The notes under the pieces are model-generated. The model did not search any database, was not told the origin of the DNA, and worked only from the letters and a program-made list of their open reading frames with translations. Position numbers and translations under genes: made by a program. Source: Actimicrobium sp035984655 (lineage in GTDB: Bacteria; Pseudomonadota; Gammaproteobacteria; Burkholderiales; Burkholderiaceae_D). From it: a DNA stretch of 64,000 bases. Within the stretch, counting starts at the first letter, position 1, and every line of letters begins with the position of its first letter. The stretch lies in the NCBI RefSeq assembly GCF_035984655.1, contig NZ_JAXCHT010000004.1, forward strand, positions 124,001-188,000. The letters run 5' to 3'. Below, piece after piece: positions 26,270-36,326 of the stretch.

Positions 26270-26641
26270 ATGGCAATTAGCAAAGACGATATCCTGGAAG
26301 CCGTAGGCGCAATGTCCGTAATGGACCTGAACGACATGGTTAAGGCATTCGAAGAGAAATTTGGCGTGTCAGCAGCTGCTATGTCAGTCGCTGGTCCAGC
26401 TGGCGGTGCGGCAGCGGTTGTTGAAGAGCAAACCGAATTCACCGTGACGCTGACCGATTTCGGCGCGAATAAAGTTGGCGTGATTAAGGCTGTTCGCGAA
26501 ATCACCGGTCTGGGCTTGAAAGAAGCTAAAGATCTGGTTGACGGTGCACCGAAGCCAGTCAAGGAAGCTGTCTCGAAAGCGGATGCTGAAGCCGCGAAGA
26601 AGAAACTGGAAGATGCCGGCGCGAAAGCCGAAATCAAGTAA
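26270..26641 (+). CDS. rplL: 50S ribosomal protein L7/L12
   Basis: A 123-residue stalk protein present in several copies per ribosome, recruiting translation GTPases. The N-terminal dimerisation domain (MAISKDDILEAVGAMSVMDLNDMV), an Ala/Gly hinge (VAGPAGGAAAVVEEQ) and the globular domain with IKAVREITGLGLKEAKDLV are all present. TAGGAG precedes the ATG. Confidence 0.98.
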   Translation: MAISKDDILEAVGAMSVMDLNDMVKAFEEKFGVSAAAMSVAGPAGGAAAVVEEQTEFTVTLTDFGANKVGVIKAVREITGLGLKEAKDLVDGAPKPVKEAVSKADAEAAKKKLEDAGAKAEIK

Positions 26642-26677
26642 GTTTGGTATGTCAGCGCAGTATTGCGGCGCCTGAGT

Positions 26678-26715
26678 CAAAGCGCGGAATCCTTTTTATA
26701 AAGGATTCGGCTTTG
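26678..26715 (+). promoter_or_regulatory. Hairpin between rplL and rpoB, probable attenuator or RNase III site
   Basis: The inner stem GAATCCTTT/AAAGGATTC (26687-26695 with 26700-26708, loop TTAT) is extended outward by CAAAGC/GCTTTG (26678-26683 with 26710-26715). There is no immediate T-run. In E. coli the same junction holds an attenuator and an RNase III site that lower rpoBC expression relative to rplJL. Confidence 0.6.
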
Positions 26716-26903
26716 GCTCCTTTGTCGTTTTTGAAATTGGTTCGTTTGACAGCAATCGCACCCTTCCATCCAACGGAAGATTCAGCTTAAAACGAATTTG
26801 CAGGGTTGTCACTTGAGGTTTCGTCGTTGTTGGCCCGCGCTAGAAATGCGCGACGCTGTCGAATCCTGAATTGTCCTTCCTTCCTGTCACTCACGGAGTG
26901 TTC

Positions 26904-29900
26904 ATGCACTACTCATTTACTGAGAAGAAGCGTATTCGTAAATCTTTTGCGAAACGCGCTAACGTTCACAACGTTCCGTTCCTGCTGGCGACGCAGCTCG
27001 AGTCCTACCTTAGCTTCCTGCAGGCGGACAAAGTACCATCGCAACGCAAGAATGATGGCCTGCAGTCGGCCTTCACATCGATTTTCCCTATCGTTTCGCA
27101 CAATGGTTTTGCGCGTCTCGAATTCCTGTCGTACGTTCTGGGTGATCCACCTTTCGACGTCAAGGAATGCCAGCAGCGCGGCCTGACGTTCGCGTCGCCG
27201 CTACGTGCCAAGGTGCGTCTGGTCATTCTGGACAAGGAATCGCCGACCAAGCCTGTCGTCAAGGAAATGAAGGAGCAGGAAGTCTACATGGGCGAGTTGC
27301 CCCTGATGACGACGACCGGTTCGTTCGTGATCAATGGCACCGAGCGTGTGATCGTCTCCCAGTTGCATCGTTCGCCAGGCGTGTTCTTCGAACATGATCG
27401 CGGCAAGACGCATTCCTCAGGCAAACTGCTGTTCTCGGCACGGATTATTCCTTACCGCGGTTCATGGCTTGATTTCGAGTTCGATCCGAAAGACATCCTG
27501 TTCTTCCGCGTGGACCGTCGCCGCAAGATGCCAGTGACGATCTTGCTCAAGGCGATCGGCATGACGCCGGAACAGATTCTTGCGAACTTCTTCGTGTTCG
27601 ACAATTTTGCATTGCGCAGCGAAGGCGGCGAGATGGAATTTGTCGGCGAACGCCTGCGTGGTGAAGTCGCACGTTTCGACATTACCGACAAGGCTGGCAA
27701 GTCGCTGGTGTCGAAGGACAAGCGGATCAACGCCAAGCATGTGCGCGACATTGAAGCTGCGGGCATCAAGCACATTTCGGTGCCGGAAGACTACCTGCTC
27801 GGTCGCGTGTTGGCGAAGAACATCGTTGACGCCGATACCGGCGAAGTCGTTGCCAGTGCCAACGACGAACTGACCGAAGAGCTGATGGCGCGTCTGCGTG
27901 AAGCCAATGTGACCGATATTCAGACGTTGTACACCAACGATCTGGACCAGGGTGGCTACATTTCGCAGACCCTGCGCATGGACGATACCGCTGACCAGAT
28001 GGCCGCGAAAGTCGCAATCTACCGGATGATGCGCCCAGGCGAGCCACCGACCGAAGATTCGGTCGAGGCACTGTTCAACGGCCTGTTCTACAACGAAGAC
28101 CGCTACGATCTGTCGGCCGTTGGTCGAATGAAATTCAATCGTCGCATCGGTCGCGACGAATTGACCGGTCTGATGACCCTGTCGAACGATGACGTGCTGG
28201 CAGTGATCAAGATTCTGGTCGAGCTGCGCAATGGTCGCGGCGAAGTCGATGACATTGATCACCTCGGCAATCGTCGTGTGCGTTGCGTCGGCGAACTGGC
28301 CGAAAATCAATTCCGTGCAGGTCTGGTTCGGGTTGAGCGTGCCGTCAAGGAACGTCTCGGCCAGGCCGAAGCGGACAACCTGATGCCGCATGACCTGATC
28401 AACTCGAAGCCAATTTCTGCCGCCATTCGCGAGTTCTTCGGTTCGTCGCAGTTGTCGCAGTTTATGGATCAGACCAACCCGTTGTCTGAGATAACCCACA
28501 AGCGCCGCGTATCGGCACTTGGGCCCGGTGGTTTGACACGGGAACGCGCCGGCTTTGAAGTGCGTGACGTGCATCCAACGCATTACGGCCGCGTTTGCCC
28601 GATCGAAACACCGGAAGGTCCGAACATCGGCCTGATCAATTCGCTGGCGTTGTATGCCCGCCTGAACGAATACGGCTTCCTCGAAACGCCGTATCGCAAA
28701 GTTGATGGCAGCAAGATCACGACCCAGATCGACTATCTGTCGGCCATTGAAGAAGGACGCTACATCATCGCTCAGGCGAATGCGACCATCGACAAGACCG
28801 GTCGCCTGTCGGATGAATTGGTGTCTGCCCGTGAAGCCGGTGAGACCATTCTGGTGTCGCCGGAGCGCGTCCAGTACATGGACGTGGCGCCGGGCCAGAT
28901 TGTTTCCGTAGCGGCGTCGCTGATCCCGTTCCTTGAGCACGATGATGCAAACCGTGCGTTGATGGGTGCGAACATGCAGCGCCAGGCCGTACCTTGCCTG
29001 CGCCCGGAAAAAGCATTCGTTGGAACCGGTATCGAACGCACGGTTGCGGTCGACTCAGGTACGACCGTGCAGGCCCTGCGTGGCGGGCTGGTCGACTATA
29101 TTGATGCGGGCCGTGTTGTGATTCGCGTCAATGACGAAGAAGCGTTGGCTGGCGAAGTCGGCGTGGATATCTATAACCTGATCAAGTACACCCGTTCAAA
29201 CCAGAACACCAACATCAACCAGCGTCCGATCGTCAAGGTCGGTGACCGCGTCGCCAAGCACGACGTGATTGCCGATGGCGCCTCGACCGACCTGGGTGAG
29301 CTGGCTCTGGGCCAGAACATGCTGGTCGCGTTCATGCCGTGGAATGGCTACAACTTCGAAGATTCGATTCTGATCTCGGAAAAAGTTGTTGCCGATGATC
29401 GGTACACCTCGATTCATATCGAAGAGCTGTCGGTGGTCGCACGCGATACCAAGCTGGGTGCCGAAGAAATCACGCGCGACATTTCGAACTTGGCCGAGAA
29501 CCAGCTGGCCCGCCTGGATGAGTCGGGAATCGTCTACATTGGTGCCGAAGTTGAGGCCGGTGATACGCTGGTCGGCAAGGTCACGCCAAAAGGCGAGACC
29601 CAACTGACGCCGGAAGAGAAGCTGCTGCGCGCGATTTTCGGCGAGAAGGCCTCGGACGTGAAGGACACCTCACTGCGCGTGCCATCCGGCATGATCGGAA
29701 CGGTAATCGACGTGCAGGTCTTCACACGCGAGGGTATCGTGCGCGACAAGCGCGCCCAGCAAATCATCGATGATGAGCTGAAGCGCTATCGCCTCGACCT
29801 GAACGATCAGTTGCGTATCGTCGAAGGCGATGCGTTCCAGCGTCTGGAAAAAATGTTGACAGGTAAGGTCGTCAACGGCGGTCCGAAGAAGCTTGCCAAG

Positions 29901-31010
29901 GGCGCCAAGATCACCAAGGAATACCTGGATGATCTGGACAAATACCACTGGTTCGATATTCGCCCTGCTGACGACGATGCTGCGACATCGCTTGAAGCGA
30001 TCAAGGAATCGATCGCCGAGAAGCGTCATCAATTCGATCTGGCCTTTGAAGAAAAGCGCAAGAAGCTGACGCAAGGCGATGAATTGCCGCCAGGCGTTCA
30101 AAAGATGGTCAAGGTCTATCTCGCGGTCAAGCGTCGTCTGCAACCGGGCGACAAGATGGCCGGGCGCCACGGTAACAAGGGTGTGGTTTCCCGCATCGTG
30201 CCGATTGAAGACATGCCATACATGGCAGACGGTACGCCGGCTGACATCGTGTTGAACCCGCTGGGCGTGCCGTCACGGATGAACGTGGGTCAGGTTCTGG
30301 AAGTGCATCTGGGCTGGGCAGCAAAAGGCCTGGGCCTGCGCATCGGCGAAATGCTCAAGGCGCAAGCCAAGGCAATCGAGCTGCGCAAGTTCCTGAAAGT
30401 GATCTACAACGAGTCGGGCAAGCAGGAAGATCTGGACAGCTTCACCGATGATGAAATCTTCGAACTGTCGGCAAATCTGAAACATGGCGTGCCGTTTGCG
30501 ACACCTGTGTTCGATGGCGCCAATGAAGAAGAGATTCATCGCATGCTGGATCTGGCCTATCCTGACCATATCGCCAAGCAGCTCGGCATGACGCCATCGA
30601 AGAATCAGGTCACGATGTACGACGGTCGTACCGGCGAAGCGTTCGAGCGCTCGGTCACCGTGGGTTACATGCACGTCCTGAAACTGCATCATCTGGTGGA
30701 CGACAAGATGCATGCGCGTTCGACCGGACCGTACTCGTTGGTGACGCAGCAGCCATTGGGCGGTAAAGCGCAGTTCGGTGGTCAGCGTTTCGGGGAAATG
30801 GAAGTCTGGGCACTGGAAGCGTACGGCGCGTCATATGTCTTGCAAGAGATGTTGACGGTCAAGTCCGATGACGTGAACGGTCGTACCAAGGTCTACGAAA
30901 ATCTGGTCAAGGGCGACCATGTGATCGATGCCGGTATGCCTGAATCGTTTAACGTGCTGGTCAAGGAAATCCGTTCACTCGGTATTGATATTGATCTGGA
31001 ACGCGATTAA
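26904..31010 (+). CDS. rpoB: RNA polymerase beta subunit
   Basis: A 1368-residue catalytic subunit. The rifampicin pocket GSSQLSQFMDQTNPL begins at Gly513; Asp522, His532 and Ser537 (E. coli Asp516, His526, Ser531) are all wild type, predicting rifampicin sensitivity at this site. The GDKMAGRHGNKG segment lies near residue 1075 and the C-terminus has LQEMLTVKSDDVNGR. The start MHYSFTEKKRIRKSF has CGGAG five bases upstream; the in-frame start at 26871 lies further up in the untranslated region. Expression is probably adjusted by the hairpin upstream. Confidence 0.98.
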   Translation: MHYSFTEKKRIRKSFAKRANVHNVPFLLATQLESYLSFLQADKVPSQRKNDGLQSAFTSIFPIVSHNGFARLEFLSYVLGDPPFDVKECQQRGLTFASPLRAKVRLVILDKESPTKPVVKEMKEQEVYMGELPLMTTTGSFVINGTERVIVSQLHRSPGVFFEHDRGKTHSSGKLLFSARIIPYRGSWLDFEFDPKDILFFRVDRRRKMPVTILLKAIGMTPEQILANFFVFDNFALRSEGGEMEFVGERLRGEVARFDITDKAGKSLVSKDKRINAKHVRDIEAAGIKHISVPEDYLLGRVLAKNIVDADTGEVVASANDELTEELMARLREANVTDIQTLYTNDLDQGGYISQTLRMDDTADQMAAKVAIYRMMRPGEPPTEDSVEALFNGLFYNEDRYDLSAVGRMKFNRRIGRDELTGLMTLSNDDVLAVIKILVELRNGRGEVDDIDHLGNRRVRCVGELAENQFRAGLVRVERAVKERLGQAEADNLMPHDLINSKPISAAIREFFGSSQLSQFMDQTNPLSEITHKRRVSALGPGGLTRERAGFEVRDVHPTHYGRVCPIETPEGPNIGLINSLALYARLNEYGFLETPYRKVDGSKITTQIDYLSAIEEGRYIIAQANATIDKTGRLSDELVSAREAGETILVSPERVQYMDVAPGQIVSVAASLIPFLEHDDANRALMGANMQRQAVPCLRPEKAFVGTGIERTVAVDSGTTVQALRGGLVDYIDAGRVVIRVNDEEALAGEVGVDIYNLIKYTRSNQNTNINQRPIVKVGDRVAKHDVIADGASTDLGELALGQNMLVAFMPWNGYNFEDSILISEKVVADDRYTSIHIEELSVVARDTKLGAEEITRDISNLAENQLARLDESGIVYIGAEVEAGDTLVGKVTPKGETQLTPEEKLLRAIFGEKASDVKDTSLRVPSGMIGTVIDVQVFTREGIVRDKRAQQIIDDELKRYRLDLNDQLRIVEGDAFQRLEKMLTGKVVNGGPKKLAKGAKITKEYLDDLDKYHWFDIRPADDDAATSLEAIKESIAEKRHQFDLAFEEKRKKLTQGDELPPGVQKMVKVYLAVKRRLQPGDKMAGRHGNKGVVSRIVPIEDMPYMADGTPADIVLNPLGVPSRMNVGQVLEVHLGWAAKGLGLRIGEMLKAQAKAIELRKFLKVIYNESGKQEDLDSFTDDEIFELSANLKHGVPFATPVFDGANEEEIHRMLDLAYPDHIAKQLGMTPSKNQVTMYDGRTGEAFERSVTVGYMHVLKLHHLVDDKMHARSTGPYSLVTQQPLGGKAQFGGQRFGEMEVWALEAYGASYVLQEMLTVKSDDVNGRTKVYENLVKGDHVIDAGMPESFNVLVKEIRSLGIDIDLERD

Positions 31011-31024
31011 CGACGACACGTGAA

Positions 31025-31060
31025 GAACTGGCAAGGCGCAGCAATGTGCCTTGCCAGTTC
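31025..31060 (+). promoter_or_regulatory. Long hairpin between rpoB and rpoC
   Basis: A perfect 13-bp stem (31025-31037 with 31048-31060, starting GAACTGGCAAGG) with a 10-base loop lies 15 bases after the rpoB stop, followed by GTCCCCGTTT. A second small hairpin CCCCGC/GCGGGG is at 31153-31170. The 246-bp junction is unusually long for rpoBC. With no real T-run, mRNA processing or partial attenuation is more likely than full termination. Confidence 0.55.
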
Positions 31061-31256
31061 GTCCCCGTTTACGCCGACAAGAATTATGACGTAGCACTAG
31101 TAGCAAAGCAAAGCATCAAGGAATAGCCAGTCCGTACCCGGTATCAGCGGAACCCCGCCCACAAGCGGGGCTCTCCCGCCAATGCGAACAGGGTCATGCG
31201 CGCTCCGGCCAATTCCCCGCCATACATCAAGCGACATCACGCCACTGGAGTGACAA

Positions 31257-34200
31257 ATGAAAGCATTGCTGGATCTATTCAAGCAAGTTCAACAGAACGA
31301 ACAATTCGACGCGATCAAGATTGGTCTTGCGTCCCCCGAGAAAATCCGTTCATGGTCCTACGGCGAAGTCAAAAAGCCGGAAACCATCAACTACCGCACC
31401 TTCAAGCCAGAACGTGATGGCCTGTTCTGCGCCAAGATTTTTGGCCCGATCAAAGACTACGAATGTCTTTGCGGCAAATACAAGCGCCTCAAGCATCGCG
31501 GCGTTATCTGCGAGAAGTGCGGCGTCGAAGTCACGCTGGCCAAGGTGCGTCGCGAGCGCATGGGCCACATCGAGCTGGCCTCGCCAACAGCGCATATCTG
31601 GTTCCTGAAGTCGCTACCTTCGCGTCTGGGCATGGTTCTCGACATGACACTGCGGGACATTGAACGCGTCCTGTATTTCGAAGCCTACGTCGTGACCGAT
31701 CCAGGCATGACGCCGCTGAAGAAATGCCAGATCATGTCGGAAGACGACTATGCGGCAAAGTACGAAGAATTCGGCGACGACTTCATCGCTTTCATGGGCG
31801 CCGAAGGTATCCGCGAACTGCTGCGCTCGATCGATATCGATCGCGATGCGGAAATGTTGCGCGTTGAGTTGAAAGAATCGAAGTCCGAAGCCAAGATCAA
31901 GAAGTATGCAAAGCGACTGAAAGTGCTTGAGGCATTCCAGCGTTCGGGTATCAAGCCGGACTGGATGATCATGGAAGTGCTGCCAGTGTTGCCGCCAGAA
32001 CTGCGTCCATTGGTACCGCTGGATGGCGGTCGTTTCGCGACCTCCGATCTGAACGACCTGTATCGCCGCGTCATCAATCGCAACAATCGTCTCAAGCGCC
32101 TGATGGAACTGCGCGCACCTGAAATCATTACGCGTAACGAAAAGCGGATGTTGCAGGAAGCCGTCGATTCGTTGCTGGACAACGGCCGTCGTGGCAAGGC
32201 AATGACCGGCGCCAACAAGCGTCCGCTGAAATCGCTGGCCGAAATGATCAAGGGTAAAGGCGGTCGTTTCCGTCAGAACTTGCTGGGCAAGCGCGTCGAT
32301 TACTCGGGCCGTTCTGTCATCGTGGTGGGTCCGCAACTGAAATTGCATCAGTGCGGCTTGCCGAAGCTGATGGCACTGGAGCTGTTCAAGCCGTTCATTT
32401 TCAACAAGCTTGAGTTGATGGGCCTGGCGACAACCATCAAGGCCGCGAAGAAACTGGTCGAAATCCAGGAACCGGTCGTTTGGGACATTCTCGAGGACGT
32501 GATCCGTGAACATCCGGTCATGCTTAACCGCGCGCCGACCTTGCATCGTCTGGGCATCCAGGCGTTCGAGCCAGTCCTGATCGAAGGCAAGGCCATTCAG
32601 CTGCATCCGCTGGTCTGCGCCGCGTTCAACGCCGACTTTGACGGCGATCAAATGGCGGTCCACGTTCCACTGTCGATCGAAGCCCAGATGGAAGCGCGCA
32701 CGCTGATGCTCGCATCCAACAACATCCTGTTCCCGTCAAACGGCGAGCCGTCGATCGTTCCTTCGCAGGATATCGTGCTTGGTCTGTACTACGCGACCCG
32801 CGAAAAGATCAACGGCAAGAACGAAGGCATGATGTTCCCGGACGTGTCGGAAGTCATCCGCGCCTATGACAACAAGGAAGTCGAACTGACCTCCCGCGTC
32901 ACCGTGCGGATTACCGAATATCCAAAAAATCCCGAGACCGGTGAGTTCGAGAAGACCATCACCCGTTACGAGACCACGATTGGCCGCGCCATCCTGTCCG
33001 AGATCCTGCCAAAGGGTCTGCCATTCAGCGTGCTGAACCGCGCGCTGAAAAAGAAGGAAATCTCAAAGCTGATCAACACGTCGTTCCGCAAGTGCGGCCT
33101 GCGTGCGACGGTCGTCTTTGCCGACCAGCTGATGCAGTCGGGTTTCCGCCTCGCCACGCGCGCCGGTATCTCGATCTGCGTTGACGACATGCTGGTGCCG
33201 CCACAAAAAGTGACGATCATTGCGACCGCCGAGCAGGAAGTAAAACAGATCGAGCAGCAATATTCGTCCGGATTGGTCACTGCTGGTGAGCGCTACAACA
33301 AAGTCGTCGATATCTGGGGCAAGGCCGGCGACGATGTCGGCAAGGCCATGATGGACCAACTCAAGGTCGAAGACGTGATTCGCCGTGACGGCACCAAGTC
33401 GACCCAGGAATCGTTCAACGCGATTTACATGATGGCCGATTCCGGTGCGCGCGGTTCCGCAGCCCAGATTCGTCAGCTTGCCGGTATGCGCGGATTGATG
33501 GCCAAACCGGATGGCTCAATCATTGAAACGCCGATCACCGCGAACTTCCGCGAGGGTCTGAACGTGTTGCAGTACTTCATTTCGACGCACGGCGCCCGTA
33601 AAGGTCTGGCTGACACCGCGCTGAAGACAGCGAACTCAGGTTACCTGACACGTCGTTTGGTCGACGTGACGCAGGATCTGGTCGTGATCGAAGACGATTG
33701 CGGCACGTCCAATGGCGCATCGATGAAGGCCATGGTCGAAGGCGGCGAAGTGATTGAAGCGTTGCGTGACCGGATCCTCGGTCGTGTTGCTGCTAACGAC
33801 ATCGTCAACCCTGAGACCCAGGCGACGTTGTTCCCGGCCGGTACACTGCTGGACGAAGATGGCGTTGAAGAAATCGAGCGCCTCGGTATCGATGAAGTCA
33901 AGGTTCGCACACCGCTGACCTGCGACACACGCTATGGCTTGTGCGGCATGTGTTACGGCCGTGACCTTGGTCGCGGCGTGCTGGTCAATGCCGGCGAAGC
34001 AGTCGGCGTCATTGCCGCACAGTCGATCGGTGAGCCGGGTACCCAGCTGACAATGCGTACCTTCCACATTGGTGGTGCTGCATCGCGCGCCGCTGTGGCC
34101 TCGTCGGTGGAAGCCAAATCGAACGGTACTGTGCGTTTCACCGTCACGATGCGTTACGTCACCAACGGCAAGGGTGGTCAGATTGTCATTTCCCGTTCCG

Positions 34201-35492
34201 GCGAAGTGCTCATTACCGACGACCACGGCCGCGAGCGTGAGCGTCATAAAGTGCCTTACGGCGCCACCTTGAGCGTGCATGACGGCTTGGTGATCAAGGC
34301 CGGTACCGCACTGGCCACATGGGATCCGTTGACCCGTCCGATCATTACCGAATACGCCGGTACAGTGCGTTTCGAGAATGTCGAAGAAGGATCGACCGTT
34401 GCCCGCCAGGTGGATGATGTTACCGGCCTGTCAACGCTCGTGGTCATTGACGCGAAACGGCGCGGCTCGGTCAGCAAGACGGTACGCCCTCAAGTCAAGC
34501 TGCTCAACGAAGCTGGCGAAGAAGTCAAGATTGCCGGCACCGAACACGCCGTGACGATCGGTTTCCAGGTTGGTGCTCTGATTACCGTCAAGGACGGTCA
34601 GCAAGTGCATGTCGGCGAAGTGCTGGCGCGTATTCCGACTGAATCGCAAAAAACGCGCGACATCACTGGTGGTTTGCCACGTGTTGCCGAGTTGTTCGAA
34701 GCGCGGTCGCCGAAAGACGCCGGTATGCTCGCCGAGGTCACCGGTACGGTTGCGTTCGGTAAGGAAACCAAGGGCAAGCAGCGTCTGGAAATTACCGACC
34801 TCGACGGTAACAAGCATGAATTCCTGATCACCAAGGACAAGCAGGTGCTGGTGCATGATGGCCAGGTCGTCAACAAGGGCGAGATGATCGTGGATGGTCC
34901 GGCCGATCCGCAGGACATCTTGCGTTTGCTGGGTATCGAAGCGCTGGCTCGTTACATCGTTGACGAGGTGCAGGATGTGTACCGACTGCAGGGCGTGAAG
35001 ATCAATGACAAGCACATTGAAGTGATCGTGCGTCAAATGTTGCGTCGGGTTCAGATCGTTGACGCTGGCGATGCCAATTACATCACCGGTGAACAGGTCG
35101 AGCGTTCGGAGCTGCTGGACGAGAACGATCGTGTCAGTGCCGACGGCAAGATTCCTGCGACTTACGAGAATGTGCTGTTGGGAATTACGAAGGCATCCCT
35201 GTCGACCGACTCGTTCATCTCGGCTGCATCGTTCCAGGAAACCACTCGCGTTCTTACGGAAGCAGCAATCATGGGCAAGCGCGATGGTCTGCGCGGGCTG
35301 AAAGAAAACGTGATTGTCGGCCGTTTGATCCCGGCTGGTACCGGTCTGGCATTCCACCGTGCGCGCAAGGAAAAGGAAACATGGGAAGCCGACGAGCGCA
35401 CGGCATTGCTGCTTGCTGAAAAGGCCGCCAGGGCAGCTGACATCGAAGCGCAAATGGCCGATATTAGCGGTCCATCGGATAGCGAAGCATAG
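31257..35492 (+). CDS. rpoC: RNA polymerase beta' subunit
   Basis: A 1411-residue catalytic subunit. The active-site motif NADFDGDQMAVH has its three magnesium-binding Asp residues at 460, 462 and 464. The first zinc finger Cys residues are 70, 72, 85 and 88 (CLCGKYKRLKHRGVICEKC), and the second zinc site includes CDTRYGLCGMC. CTGGAGTG before the ATG is the ribosome binding site. Followed by a strong terminator, so rpoBC and the str operon are separate transcripts apart from readthrough. Confidence 0.98.
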   Translation: MKALLDLFKQVQQNEQFDAIKIGLASPEKIRSWSYGEVKKPETINYRTFKPERDGLFCAKIFGPIKDYECLCGKYKRLKHRGVICEKCGVEVTLAKVRRERMGHIELASPTAHIWFLKSLPSRLGMVLDMTLRDIERVLYFEAYVVTDPGMTPLKKCQIMSEDDYAAKYEEFGDDFIAFMGAEGIRELLRSIDIDRDAEMLRVELKESKSEAKIKKYAKRLKVLEAFQRSGIKPDWMIMEVLPVLPPELRPLVPLDGGRFATSDLNDLYRRVINRNNRLKRLMELRAPEIITRNEKRMLQEAVDSLLDNGRRGKAMTGANKRPLKSLAEMIKGKGGRFRQNLLGKRVDYSGRSVIVVGPQLKLHQCGLPKLMALELFKPFIFNKLELMGLATTIKAAKKLVEIQEPVVWDILEDVIREHPVMLNRAPTLHRLGIQAFEPVLIEGKAIQLHPLVCAAFNADFDGDQMAVHVPLSIEAQMEARTLMLASNNILFPSNGEPSIVPSQDIVLGLYYATREKINGKNEGMMFPDVSEVIRAYDNKEVELTSRVTVRITEYPKNPETGEFEKTITRYETTIGRAILSEILPKGLPFSVLNRALKKKEISKLINTSFRKCGLRATVVFADQLMQSGFRLATRAGISICVDDMLVPPQKVTIIATAEQEVKQIEQQYSSGLVTAGERYNKVVDIWGKAGDDVGKAMMDQLKVEDVIRRDGTKSTQESFNAIYMMADSGARGSAAQIRQLAGMRGLMAKPDGSIIETPITANFREGLNVLQYFISTHGARKGLADTALKTANSGYLTRRLVDVTQDLVVIEDDCGTSNGASMKAMVEGGEVIEALRDRILGRVAANDIVNPETQATLFPAGTLLDEDGVEEIERLGIDEVKVRTPLTCDTRYGLCGMCYGRDLGRGVLVNAGEAVGVIAAQSIGEPGTQLTMRTFHIGGAASRAAVASSVEAKSNGTVRFTVTMRYVTNGKGGQIVISRSGEVLITDDHGRERERHKVPYGATLSVHDGLVIKAGTALATWDPLTRPIITEYAGTVRFENVEEGSTVARQVDDVTGLSTLVVIDAKRRGSVSKTVRPQVKLLNEAGEEVKIAGTEHAVTIGFQVGALITVKDGQQVHVGEVLARIPTESQKTRDITGGLPRVAELFEARSPKDAGMLAEVTGTVAFGKETKGKQRLEITDLDGNKHEFLITKDKQVLVHDGQVVNKGEMIVDGPADPQDILRLLGIEALARYIVDEVQDVYRLQGVKINDKHIEVIVRQMLRRVQIVDAGDANYITGEQVERSELLDENDRVSADGKIPATYENVLLGITKASLSTDSFISAASFQETTRVLTEAAIMGKRDGLRGLKENVIVGRLIPAGTGLAFHRARKEKETWEADERTALLLAEKAARAADIEAQMADISGPSDSEA

Positions 35493-35513
35493 CGCTCCCG
35501 GGATTTTGTGCCC

Positions 35514-35553
35514 AACGGCATCGGGGAATGATCCTCGATGCCGTTTTGTTTTT
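35514..35553 (+). terminator. Rho-independent terminator after rpoC
   Basis: The stem AACGGCATCG/CGATGCCGTT (35514-35523 with 35536-35545), with a further GG/CC near the loop, is followed by TTGTTTTTCCC. Confidence 0.9.
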
Positions 35554-35609
35554 CCCATCTTTGAGCCCGTATTTGTTGGACTCCCGGGCTTAATGATTAG
35601 ATACATGCA

Positions 35610-35645
35610 TTGACTCGCCGCTATGTAGCCTATATACTCGCGAGT
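35610..35645 (+). promoter_or_regulatory. rpsLp: Promoter of the str operon
   Basis: TTGACT (35610-35615), a 17-base spacer and TATACT (35633-35638), followed by a G/C-rich discriminator (CGCGAG). Transcription should begin near 35645, giving a leader of about 160 nt before rpsL that contains small hairpins such as GCGCCT-TGC-AGGCGC. Confidence 0.85.
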
Positions 35646-35805
35646 TCTCGATTTTAAGCTTTACCAAGGTAAGGCTTTCACACGGGCAGCAGCCCGGTGT
35701 CGCAGAAGTCGAGCCGAGCGCCTTGCAGGCGCCACGATTTGTTTAGTCCCCGGACAACCGTTTTCGGGATCTGTTAATAGAAGTAATTTTGTTGGGTTTA
35801 GAGCG

Positions 35806-36189
35806 ATGCCAACCATCAATCAACTGATTCGCCAGCCGCGTGTTTCCGCACGCGTCAAAAGCAAATCGCCGGCGCTGGAAAACAGCCCGCAAAAACGCGG
35901 CGTCTGCACGCGCGTTTATACAACGACCCCAAAGAAGCCAAATTCGGCTTTGCGTAAGGTCGCCAAAGTACGCTTGACCAACGGTTTCGAAGTCATTTCG
36001 TACATCGGTGGTGAAGGGCATAACCTGCAAGAGCATAGCGTGGTGTTGCTGCGCGGTGGTCGTGTCAAGGATTTGCCGGGTGTGCGTTATCACATGGTCC
36101 GCGGAGCGCTGGATACCCAGGGCGTCAAGGATCGTAAGCAGTCTCGTTCCAAGTACGGTACGAAGCGCGCCAAGGCTGCCAAGAAGTAA
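35806..36189 (+). CDS. rpsL: 30S ribosomal protein S12
   Basis: A 127-codon-class decoding-centre protein. MPTINQLIRQPR opens it; Lys43 (TTPKKPNSALRK) and Lys88 (RGGRVKDLPGVRYH), the classical streptomycin-resistance positions, are wild type. First gene of the str operon behind a near-consensus promoter. No strong Shine-Dalgarno is visible (GGGTTTAGAGCG precedes the ATG). Confidence 0.98.
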   Translation: MPTINQLIRQPRVSARVKSKSPALENSPQKRGVCTRVYTTTPKKPNSALRKVAKVRLTNGFEVISYIGGEGHNLQEHSVVLLRGGRVKDLPGVRYHMVRGALDTQGVKDRKQSRSKYGTKRAKAAKK

Positions 36190-36197
36190 TATTGTTC

Positions 36198-36220
36198 GTT
36201 CCGCTATTTTTTTGCGGAAC
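36198..36220 (+). promoter_or_regulatory. Hairpin between rpsL and rpsG
   Basis: GTTCCGC (36198-36204) pairs with GCGGAAC (36214-36220) around a T-rich loop. In E. coli the S12-S7 junction is the site where S7 represses its own translation; this hairpin is in the right place, but the binding site itself is not proven. Confidence 0.4.
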
Positions 36221-36326
36221 CGGTGTCGGTCCCATTTGGGCCGAGTAAGTGGATGGCCATGATGGCAATCCGCGAGCGGGTAACCGGAAATGTTGCGCGC
36301 TCAACTGAAGATTGAAGGGAATCGAA

